DNA of 9,855 nucleotides from CAZAQS01 sp046485135 (lineage in GTDB: Bacteria > Chloroflexota > Anaerolineae > Anaerolineales > UBA4823): assembly GCA_046485135.1 (NCBI GenBank), contig JAWOHN010000243.1, positions 1 to 9,855 on the forward strand. Direction: 5' to 3'. Of this stretch, positions 1 through 6,006 are shown one piece after another. The first letter of the stretch is position 1; each line of letters starts with the position of its first letter. The notes beneath the pieces are model-generated. The model made no database searches and had not been told where the DNA came from. It worked only from the letters and a program-made list of their open reading frames with translations. The position numbers and the translations under genes are program-made.

Positions 1-177
1 GTAGCTGTTTCGCACCGTATCCACCACCCCGCGCTGGTGTTCCCAGGCACGGCCCAGATCGCCGTACAGCGTCCCGCGGATGCCGCGACCGTCGAAGTGC
101 CGCTGGGCCGCGAGCATGCGCGCGCTGTGATACCAGTCCTTCTTCGGCACGCAGCCGCGGTTGAGGCAGCATCCGCC
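1..177 (-). pseudogene. Fragment of class-I pyridine nucleotide-disulfide oxidoreductase (dihydrolipoamide dehydrogenase/mercuric reductase-like)
   Basis: Residues 711-769 of the open frame read GGCCLNRGCVPKKDW, then a helix-like stretch (YHSARMLAAQRHF). This matches the family motif GGTCLNxGCxPxK, with the redox-active pair spaced C-x4-C (C714 and C719). In intact enzymes this motif lies roughly 35-45 residues from the N-terminus, after the GxGxxG FAD-binding loop. Here that loop is absent: the residues before GG belong to a propeller blade (YLVYLARYSGG). By hand count GC is 117/171 over 1-171 against 111/240 over 181-420, so this piece also has foreign base composition. Family membership is clear from the motif. 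Whether it is an artefact, a recombination product or a remnant cannot be settled from the window. Without the FAD-binding half it should not work as a reductase unless the sequence to the left is very unusual. Confidence 0.8.
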
Positions 178-2307
178 CGAATATCTGGCAAGATAGACCA
201 GGTAATTGGATTTTCTTGCAATGGAGGTGACTTGCCCGGGGTAATGCAGAAACAAGCGGGGTTGCTCCGGTTGGGCGATGTCAAGAACGTACGCGCCTTT
301 ATAGCCAACAAGGAATACGTATGGATCATGGATTTCGATCGATCTAATTTGGTAGGTTAACTCAATATCTGACAACCAGATTGGGGTAAGCGGTGTGGAA
401 ACATCAATAACCTCCACCCTATTATCAATCCCAATGACCGCCAGACCTGCTTCGACTTTGATGCTGGATGGATAGCTTTCGCTGTCCAGGGGCAATTCGC
501 TCAATTCAGCTGGGTTGGTTGGATCACTGACATCCAAGAGACGCAAGGCGCCCGGCAATCCCAGGTAGGCGATGCCTTCACGTACATCGAAACTCGCATC
601 ATACGCATCGGGAAAGGATGCATACACATAGTCTGACATTAAGATTGGATTGGTCAGATCACTCACATCCAAAATGAGCAAGTGAAGAGAGATGTTTGGA
701 TCTTCATATTCCCTGGAGATCAAATACGCATGATTCCCATCAACTCGTACGGTCCTGGCGTAGGCAGAATATTTACTTAACACCACTGGAGAGAGCGGGT
801 CACTCAAATCAACGATCAATAAGTTATTCCCGAGGGTCACGATATATCCAATCGAGTCTCTGATCTCGACAGAGTTATGCAAGCTCTCAACCCAGACCCC
901 AGCGCCTCCTTCTGGGTCCTCTGGTAAGTAATCAGCAAGCTCTATGGGGACTACCGGCTGTTGAAGATCAAAAATTCTTATACCCTCGATCGGGAAAAAA
1001 TCACCTCCACCTGTTGGAAAGGTCACATACATCCGCTCTCCATCCAGGTAGATCTGGTTTGGCAAAAAAACCGGTTGGATATTCAAGCTGCTGTAAGCTA
1101 CATCATTTGCCAGCCTTAGCAGCTTAGGATCGCTGACGTCAAACACCAGCATACTCACCGCATCGCTCAAACTGTCGATCAGTTTCACTTGAGTGTAGAT
1201 GAATGGCAGCCTGGTTTGACTTGATTTAATAGCATACGTAGGGCTGGTGTACTTGCCTACCTGGATAATATTGACCGGATCATTCACATCAAGTATCTCA
1301 ATGGAATTGTTTCCTCCCAAATATAATTTGCCACGATCGAATTGGAGAAATTCGATATATGTTCCAAAGGGGTAATACCCCAACTCGTCAAACCCGCCAT
1401 CCGGAGTGATGTGAGCGACAATGACATTCCGTCCATCTCCAATATACGCAGTATCTCCTTGGATGATTATCTGTGTGAATTCATTCATCGAATTATAAGT
1501 ACTACTTTTAAATGGCGTGTATGGATCGCTAATGTCAACGATATCTAGCCAGTAGGCGCAACTATATATCCCACAAGCTATACATTGTAAGTAAATATGA
1601 TCGGCTGTAACTGCCACTAAGGAGCCCGAGGGCCCAAAATAATAGCTAACTTCAACGATGTTGTTCAGGTCCCTGATGTCAAAGAAGGTGAAACCATCAA
1701 AATATTCGACCAGCAGAAGAGAATCGTGGAATTGGGAGGTATACGCAGACGTCTGAATACTACTCAATATCTGAGGAGAGGCAGGTTGGCTGATATCCAG
1801 CACGTACAATGCCGTTTTGCTGCTGACGAAGGCCTGCTGATCAGAAAGGAGCACATGCCGGCTGAACCCGTCCAGGGGCAGGCGGTAGAGGAGATAAGCC
1901 TGGGCCGGCTGGCGTAGATCGAGCACACCAAATCCAACATCGCCCAGGGCCAGGAATCCATAGCCATCACGGACGACCAGGAATTGTGGGGGCGCTGGTA
2001 GATTGACACTGGTAAGAAGCACGGGGTGGCTGGGTGCGCTCACGTCCAGAATGACCAGCTGGTGGCCGCGCCCCAGGAAAGCAAGCTGGTCGGCGACGTA
2101 AAACAGGGTGTCTGATCCACCTATGCTGTTCAAATAATCGTAGTACACATCCTGCGGGGTGAAAGACAGCAGCGGCAAATAAAACTGGTACCTTTCCTGG
2201 GCGGGGACCTGGCTGGCGCCAAAGCTATTCGGAAAGAGCAACGCAGCCACAACGATGAGCGGGATTAAGGATATTACCAACCGGTTAATGCGATCTGACT
2301 TAACCAT
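1..2307 (-). CDS. Secreted LVIVD-repeat beta-propeller protein, partial, joined in frame to a disulfide oxidoreductase fragment
   Basis: The frame is open for 769 codons from ATG at 2307 to the window edge, with no stop. Residues 1-31 form a Sec signal peptide (basic start MVKSDRINR, hydrophobic core, possible cleavage after FGA31), followed by YLPLL, common after the signal in Anaerolineae surface proteins. Residues 84 to about 690 hold 13 hallmarks of the form hydrophobic-x-D-[VIL]-x-x-P (LVILDVSAP, LDIVDISDP, LLIVDLSDP, LRLLDVSDP, VEVIDVSTP, AYVLDIAQP and others), typical of LVIVD repeats; the number suggests two seven-bladed propellers. The role is probably extracellular or surface binding; no enzyme motif is visible in the propeller. 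From residue 711 the protein becomes an unrelated oxidoreductase segment (separate entry). The ATG at 2307 is preferred over 2313 because GGAGGG at 2315-2320 is well spaced from it and too close to the other. GC varies strongly inside the gene. The propeller call is firm; the exact function is unknown. Confidence 0.85.
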   Translation of the reverse strand, partial: MVKSDRINRLVISLIPLIVVAALLFPNSFGASQVPAQERYQFYLPLLSFTPQDVYYDYLNSIGGSDTLFYVADQLAFLGRGHQLVILDVSAPSHPVLLTSVNLPAPPQFLVVRDGYGFLALGDVGFGVLDLRQPAQAYLLYRLPLDGFSRHVLLSDQQAFVSSKTALYVLDISQPASPQILSSIQTSAYTSQFHDSLLLVEYFDGFTFFDIRDLNNIVEVSYYFGPSGSLVAVTADHIYLQCIACGIYSCAYWLDIVDISDPYTPFKSSTYNSMNEFTQIIIQGDTAYIGDGRNVIVAHITPDGGFDELGYYPFGTYIEFLQFDRGKLYLGGNNSIEILDVNDPVNIIQVGKYTSPTYAIKSSQTRLPFIYTQVKLIDSLSDAVSMLVFDVSDPKLLRLANDVAYSSLNIQPVFLPNQIYLDGERMYVTFPTGGGDFFPIEGIRIFDLQQPVVPIELADYLPEDPEGGAGVWVESLHNSVEIRDSIGYIVTLGNNLLIVDLSDPLSPVVLSKYSAYARTVRVDGNHAYLISREYEDPNISLHLLILDVSDLTNPILMSDYVYASFPDAYDASFDVREGIAYLGLPGALRLLDVSDPTNPAELSELPLDSESYPSSIKVEAGLAVIGIDNRVEVIDVSTPLTPIWLSDIELTYQIRSIEIHDPYVFLVGYKGAYVLDIAQPEQPRLFLHYPGQVTSIARKSNYLVYLARYSGGCCLNRGCVPKKDWYHSARMLAAQRHFDGRGIRGTLYGDLGRAWEHQRGVVDTVRNSY

Positions 2308-2314
2308 CGCCATT

Positions 2315-2320
2315 CCCTCC
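2315..2320 (-). promoter_or_regulatory. Ribosome binding site of propeller gene
   Basis: The minus strand reads AGGAGGGAATGGCGATGG. GGAGG lies 8 bases before the ATG at 2307 but only 2 before the ATG at 2313, which decides the start in favour of 2307. Confidence 0.7.
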
Positions 2321-2484
2321 TGTTAATTTCCGCGCATTTTGGTTTCTCTTGATCGAATGGAACCATCTGGAAGTTGCGCCCATACAGTTGAACGGTCAGA
2401 TGGACACAGTTCCCCCGTGTCATTGTGGTTGTGATGATGAGGAAAGCTAATCTGAGTATACAGATATTTTTCACAGAAGCATAC

Positions 2485-2496
2485 TGACAAATGTCA
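2485..2496. promoter_or_regulatory. Short palindrome TGACA-N2-TGTCA, possible operator
   Basis: A perfect 5-bp inverted repeat with a two-base centre lies about 180 bases upstream of the propeller start. On the minus strand its right half contains TTGTCA, a fair -35 box, but no strong -10 follows at 17 bases. Dimeric repressors use sites of this shape, so an operator is possible; chance occurrence is also possible. Confidence 0.25.
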
Positions 2497-2605
2497 CTAG
2501 CAGATAAAAGAAATCGGGTAGTCCGCGAATCTGCTTTCCATGCTCATTTTCTTTCCCAATGTTAGAAGGGAAGAATTTGATGGCTTTCAACGGTGTATTT
2601 CAACC

Positions 2606-2634
2606 TTGCCGCGTCCCTCTCAAGCGTATATACT
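2606..2634 (+). promoter_or_regulatory. Sigma70-like promoter for pfk
   Basis: TTGCCG (2606-2611, 4/6 to consensus) is separated by exactly 17 bases from TATACT (2629-2634, 5/6 to consensus). Transcription would start near 2641, giving a leader of about 207 bases that contains the whole palindromic repeat at 2675-2764. Box quality and spacing are good; actual use is inferred. Confidence 0.5.
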
Positions 2635-2674
2635 ATGGTGGAAGAGATAAGGTATAACGTCACTCCCACGCTGC

Positions 2675-2764
2675 TGTCATTGCGAGGAGCGCTCTTTGCG
2701 ACGAAGCAATCTTCTTGTCGGCGACGCAAAGAGGGCAGATTGCTTCGCTGCGCTCGTAATGACA
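2675..2764. repeat. 90-bp palindromic interspersed repeat (TGTCATTGCGAG family)
   Basis: The element starts TGTCATTGCGAG (2675-2686) and ends with the near-perfect complement CTCGTAATGACA (2753-2764, one G-U-type mismatch). Inside are a perfect 10-bp pair, GAAGCAATCT (2703-2712) with AGATTGCTTC (2737-2746), and a 12-base pair with one mismatch, CTCTTTGCGACG (2692-2703) with CGACGCAAAGAG (2722-2733). Small non-coding palindromes with 'TGTCATTGCGAG...GAAGCAATC' ends are scattered through many bacterial genomes, including Chloroflexota. It has no coding capacity, so any movement would need enzymes supplied elsewhere. It sits between the predicted promoter and start codon of pfk. Confidence 0.85.
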
Positions 2765-2829
2765 TAGGTCGGGTAAAATGGTTTTCTATCGATCTAGGAT
2801 ACAAGCAGCTCACAGTCACAAATCGGCCA

Positions 2830-2835
2830 AGGAGG
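2830..2835 (+). promoter_or_regulatory. Ribosome binding site of pfk
   Basis: AGGAGG, continuing as GGGAG to 2839, precedes the ATG at 2848 by about 8-12 bases depending on which purines pair. This, and the fact that family similarity begins at NNNTIQRIAVMTSGGD, fixes the start at 2848 and not at the in-frame upstream codon at 2593. Confidence 0.7.
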
Positions 2836-2847
2836 GGAGCACCCATC

Positions 2848-5082
2848 ATGAACAACAACACCATCCAACGCATCGCTGTGATGACCAGCGGGGGGGACGC
2901 GCAGGGCATGAACGCGGCCGTGCGCTCGGTCGTGCGCACAGCCATCTTCCACGGGTTGGAAGTCTACGCCATCTACGAAGGCTACCAGGGTATGGTCGAA
3001 GGCGGGCTCCGCATCCGCAAGATCGAATGGGACGGGGTAGGCGGCATCTTGCACCGCGGCGGCACGGTCATCGGCACCGCCCGCTCGGACGATTTTCGCA
3101 CGCGGCCGGGTCGCTTGAAAGCAGCTCACAATTTGATCCACAACGGCATCGATGCGCTGGTGGTGATCGGCGGCGACGGCAGCCTGACCGGCGCCAACCT
3201 CTTCCGCCAGGAATGGCCCAAGCTGCTGGCCGAGCTGGTCAAGAAAGGCGCTATCCAGCAGGCACAAGCGGATAAGCACCCCTACTTGATGATCGTGGGC
3301 CTGGTCGGCTCGATCGACAATGATATGTACGGCACCGACATGACCATCGGCGCGGACACTGCCCTGCACCGCATCACGGAGGCCATCGACGCCCTCTCCA
3401 GCACGGCTGCCAGCCACCAGCGCACCTTCGTGGTCAAAGTGATGGGCCGTAATTGCGGCTATCTGGCCTTGATGGGCGCCCTGGCCGGCGGGGCCGACTG
3501 GGTGTTCATCCCCGAAAGCCCGCCCATGGTGGACAATTGGGAAGAGGTGATGTGCCAGCGCTTGCGGGCGGGGCGGGAGATCGGCCGGCGCGATACCATC
3601 GTGGTCATGGCAGAAGGCGCCCACGACCGCCACGGGAAGCCCATCGGCAGCACGCACATCGCCGAGGTCCTTGAAAAAGAGCTGGGTGAGGAGGTGCGCA
3701 CCACCGTGCTGGGGCACGTGCAGCGCGGCGGCGCCCCCAGCGCCTTCGATCGCACCCTGAGCACGCTGATGGGCTATACGGCTGTGATGACCCTGCTGGA
3801 TTCCTCCCCGGAAGCGGAACCACAACTGATCAGCATGCGCGGCAACCGCATCATCACCGTGCCGCTGATGCATAGCGTGAAGCAAACTCACGCCATTGCC
3901 GAGGCCATTGCGGAGAAAGATTACGAAAAGGCCATGGACATGCGCAGCACTAGCTTTCGAGAAGCTTTTCGCACGCTGCGCACCATTATTCGGGCGCTAC
4001 CTCACACTCCACCGCCAGACCACAAACCCTTGCGGCTGGCAGTGCTGAACGCCGGATCGCCGGCGCCGGGGATGAACACGGCTCTGCGGGCTGCCGTACG
4101 GCTGGGCCTCGATCGCGGGCATGAGATCCTGGGCGTCAAGAACAGCTTTGTGGGCCTGATCAATGGTGATTTCAAGCAGATGAACTGGATGACGGTCAAC
4201 GGCTGGGCCTCGATGGGCGGCTCTGAGCTGGGCACCAACCGCAAAGTCATCATGGGCAGCGACCTGTACGCCATCGCCCGCAATATCGAAGAACAGAGCA
4301 TTGACGGTATCCTGATCATCGGCGGCTGGACCGGCTACGAATCAGCCCACCGCATGCTGAGCGAGCGCGGCAATTTCCCGGCCTTCAATATCCCCATCGT
4401 GTGCCTGCCAGCCACCATCAACAACAACCTACCCGGGTCAGAGCTCAGCATCGGCGCGGACACTGCCCTGAACAGCATCGTCTGGGCGGTCGATAAGATC
4501 AAGCAGTCCGCCGTCGCCACCCGGCGGGCCTTCGTGGTGGAAGTGATGGGTCGCTACTGCGGCTACCTGGCCTTGATGAGCGGACTGGCTACCGGCGCGG
4601 AACGGGTTTATCTACACGAAGAGGGGGTGCACCTGAACGACCTGCAACAGGACCTGGAGAATTTGAAGAGCGGTTTCAGCACCGGCAAGCGCCTGGGCTT
4701 AATGATCCGCAATGAGTACGTCAACCCGATCTACACTACCGCCTTCATGACCTCCCTGTTCGAAGCGGAGGGCGATGAGCTATTCGACGCTCGCCAGACC
4801 ATCCTGGGGCATCTCCAACAGGGCGGCGATCCCTCCCCCTTCGACCGCATCCATGCCATCCGCCTGGCGGACAAATGCATCAGCTATCTGATCGAACAAT
4901 CCGAACAGGGATTGGCGGGCAGCGCCTTTATCGGGCTGACCGCCGGCAAGCTCGAGTTCCACAACCTGGAAGATTTCCCGCGCATGGCCGATGCAGCCCT
5001 GCAGCGCCCCAAAGAACAATGGTGGCTGGGCCTGCGCCCCATCGCCAAATTATTGGCGATGCCTGGTCCACCCGCTAAATAA
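2848..5082 (+). CDS. pfkA: Eukaryotic-type double-domain ATP-dependent 6-phosphofructokinase
   Basis: A 744-residue cytosolic glycolytic enzyme that phosphorylates fructose 6-phosphate to fructose 1,6-bisphosphate. It is twice the usual bacterial length (about 320) because two PFK domains are fused, as in animals and fungi. N half: TSGGDAQGMN (13-22), GGDGS (108-112; Gly after Asp indicates ATP rather than PPi), GSIDND (154-159, catalytic Asp157), MGRNCGY (from 199) and LGHVQRGG (288-295). The phrases VGLVGSIDND and FVVKVMGR...ADWVFIPE closely resemble metazoan PFK. C half: AGSPAPGMN (402-410), GGW in place of GGD (492-494), ATINNN (522-527, catalytic Asp replaced by Asn525), MGRYCGY (from 567) and LGHLQQGG (653-660). 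By family analogy the N half is catalytic, while the C half has lost ATP binding and catalysis but keeps sugar-pocket motifs, so it may be an allosteric site. The C-terminal regulatory tail of animal enzymes is absent. It appears monocistronic. Confidence 0.95.
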   Translation: MNNNTIQRIAVMTSGGDAQGMNAAVRSVVRTAIFHGLEVYAIYEGYQGMVEGGLRIRKIEWDGVGGILHRGGTVIGTARSDDFRTRPGRLKAAHNLIHNGIDALVVIGGDGSLTGANLFRQEWPKLLAELVKKGAIQQAQADKHPYLMIVGLVGSIDNDMYGTDMTIGADTALHRITEAIDALSSTAASHQRTFVVKVMGRNCGYLALMGALAGGADWVFIPESPPMVDNWEEVMCQRLRAGREIGRRDTIVVMAEGAHDRHGKPIGSTHIAEVLEKELGEEVRTTVLGHVQRGGAPSAFDRTLSTLMGYTAVMTLLDSSPEAEPQLISMRGNRIITVPLMHSVKQTHAIAEAIAEKDYEKAMDMRSTSFREAFRTLRTIIRALPHTPPPDHKPLRLAVLNAGSPAPGMNTALRAAVRLGLDRGHEILGVKNSFVGLINGDFKQMNWMTVNGWASMGGSELGTNRKVIMGSDLYAIARNIEEQSIDGILIIGGWTGYESAHRMLSERGNFPAFNIPIVCLPATINNNLPGSELSIGADTALNSIVWAVDKIKQSAVATRRAFVVEVMGRYCGYLALMSGLATGAERVYLHEEGVHLNDLQQDLENLKSGFSTGKRLGLMIRNEYVNPIYTTAFMTSLFEAEGDELFDARQTILGHLQQGGDPSPFDRIHAIRLADKCISYLIEQSEQGLAGSAFIGLTAGKLEFHNLEDFPRMADAALQRPKEQWWLGLRPIAKLLAMPGPPAK

Positions 5083-5095
5083 ATCAAAAATAAAC

Positions 5096-5144
5096 GTCCC
5101 GCAGGGTATTGGTATGGATATCTACCCAAGAGTACCTGCGGGAC
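5096..5144. terminator. Bidirectional hairpin terminator between convergent pfk and fetB
   Basis: GTCCCGCAGGGTA (5096-5108) pairs with TACCTGCGGGAC (5133-5144), with one bulged base. The loop contains a further TTGGTA...TACCCAA pairing. On the plus strand the stem is followed by ATTATTTTG; on the minus strand by GTTTATTTTTGATTT. Both strands therefore have a GC-rich stem followed by a T-rich run, as expected where two genes meet tail to tail. Confidence 0.75.
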
Positions 5145-5163
5145 ATTATTTTGATCCACCCCC

Positions 5164-5214
5164 ATCCTGTTCATCCCTGTTTTTTTCTCCCCTTGCGCCC
5201 TTCGCACCTTAGTG
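5164..5214. repeat. Short-period repetitive tract, probable non-coding repeat remnant
   Basis: ATCCTGTTC and ATCCCTGTT stand head to tail (5164-5181, period 9). After a T/C run come CCTTGCGC, CCTTCGCA and CCTTAGTG (5191-5214, period 8). On the minus strand this reads like 'CACTAAGG..CGAAGGGCGCAAGG' and 'AACAGGGATGAACAGGAT', a style of intergenic repeat I associate with several environmental genomes. That association is recollection, not a search. Confidence 0.4.
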
Positions 5215-5229
5215 GTTTATCTCTTCCCC

Positions 5230-6006
5230 TCAGCCCGCCTTGCGCAGCAGCAACTGCTCAGCTGGTGAGAAAGCCCGGCTGCGGATGAGCAGGGTGGACA
5301 CCATGGAGGTCATGGCAGAGGCCGAAAAGATCATCGCCAGCACCACAAATTGGTAAATGGCCGCATAGACCGGGTTCGAACCGGCCAAAAGCATGCCGGC
5401 CATCACGCCCGGAATCCACACGATACCCAGAGAGCGCAAGGTGTCCACGCGCGGGATCATGCTGGCTTGCACCGCGGCCCGCACATAAGGCGTCACTACC
5501 TGCTTCGGGTCTGCTCCCAAAGCCAGACCGGCCTCGATTTCACCCGTATGCGCCTGCACTTCACCCTTGAAGCGGTCCAGGGCCAGGGCGCTCGAGTTCA
5601 TAGCGTTGGCGATCAGCATGCTGCCAAGGGGGATGAGAGAGGTCATTTCGGTCTTGATCACGCCCAAAGAGGTCATCAGCGCGATCACCAGACCTGCCCC
5701 CAGGCCGATGCCGTACAGCGAGACCTGGAAAGCCCCGGCGATGCCTTTAGCGCGCCGGGCGGCAATACTGGCGGCTGCCAGCGTCATGCCCAGCAAGATC
5801 AGGATGCTGACAAGGCCAGGTCCCTGGAAGACCAGCACCAGCACCGAGCCAACCAAAACAACCTGCAAGAACCCGCGCAGCATGGCCACCAAAACTTCGC
5901 GCTCCATGTGGATAGACCGCGTGCGCGCCAGCAGGGTCACTCCCATCGCCAGCAGCGTGGCGATCAAGGCCTGGCCCAGGCCAGATAGAACCTCTGGGGT
6001 CAACAT
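5230..6006 (-). CDS. fetB: FetB-like ABC transporter permease (iron export, YbbM/UPF0014 family)
   Basis: A 258-residue inner-membrane permease, the usual length for the family, with about six or seven hydrophobic spans. Family marks are LGSMLIANAMNSSALALDRF, a cytoplasmic loop with EIEAGLALGA, IPRVDTLRSLGIVWIPGVMAGMLLAG, and a final span from YQFVVLAMI. In E. coli, FetB with FetA exports iron and protects against peroxide stress; the substrate here is inferred. The ATG at 6006 is preferred over GTG at 6009 because AAGGAGG is 7 bases before it. The start overlaps the fetA stop by one base (TGATG), so the two are translationally coupled. The gene ends near the shared hairpin at 5096-5144, facing pfk. 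Confidence 0.9.
   Translation of the reverse strand: MLTPEVLSGLGQALIATLLAMGVTLLARTRSIHMEREVLVAMLRGFLQVVLVGSVLVLVFQGPGLVSILILLGMTLAAASIAARRAKGIAGAFQVSLYGIGLGAGLVIALMTSLGVIKTEMTSLIPLGSMLIANAMNSSALALDRFKGEVQAHTGEIEAGLALGADPKQVVTPYVRAAVQASMIPRVDTLRSLGIVWIPGVMAGMLLAGSNPVYAAIYQFVVLAMIFSASAMTSMVSTLLIRSRAFSPAEQLLLRKAG

Larger units (their letters stand above)
2308..2847. other. Divergent intergenic region between propeller gene and pfk
   Basis: This 540-base gap holds no supported gene. Its left part (2321-2600) carries the leader and promoter area of the leftward propeller gene, including a short palindrome at 2485-2496. Its right part holds a rightward sigma70-like promoter (2606-2634), a 90-bp palindromic repeat (2675-2764) and the pfk ribosome binding site. 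A rightward frame is open from 2593 into pfk, but its 85 extra codons are translated repeat and leader sequence with no family resemblance. Confidence 0.7.

Noticed and set aside
37..360. A 107-codon plus-strand frame at the left edge.
   Set aside because: It is antisense to the propeller/oxidoreductase frame, crosses the composition joint and has no recognisable motif.
1..2307. A genuine new redox-propeller fusion enzyme.
   Set aside because: The FAD-binding GxGxxG half is missing, the join is at a shared Gly-Gly and GC changes sharply there. A chimera or recombination joint explains the data with less invention.
2274..2474. A 66-codon minus-strand frame in the intergenic region.
   Set aside because: It overlaps the start of the propeller gene in another frame and has no ribosome binding site or known motif.
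2675..2764. A CRISPR unit or an insertion-sequence end.
   Set aside because: There is only one palindromic unit, with no spacer-repeat periodicity and no transposase or target duplication visible nearby.
2593..2847. An 85-codon in-frame N-terminal extension of PFK.
   Set aside because: It is the translated palindromic repeat and leader. PFK similarity and a strong ribosome binding site both place the start at 2848.
2794..3891. A 365-codon open frame on the minus strand opposite pfk.
   Set aside because: It lies antisense inside a clearly real gene and has low-complexity His/Ala/Asp-rich composition typical of a GC-rich shadow frame, with no recognisable motif.
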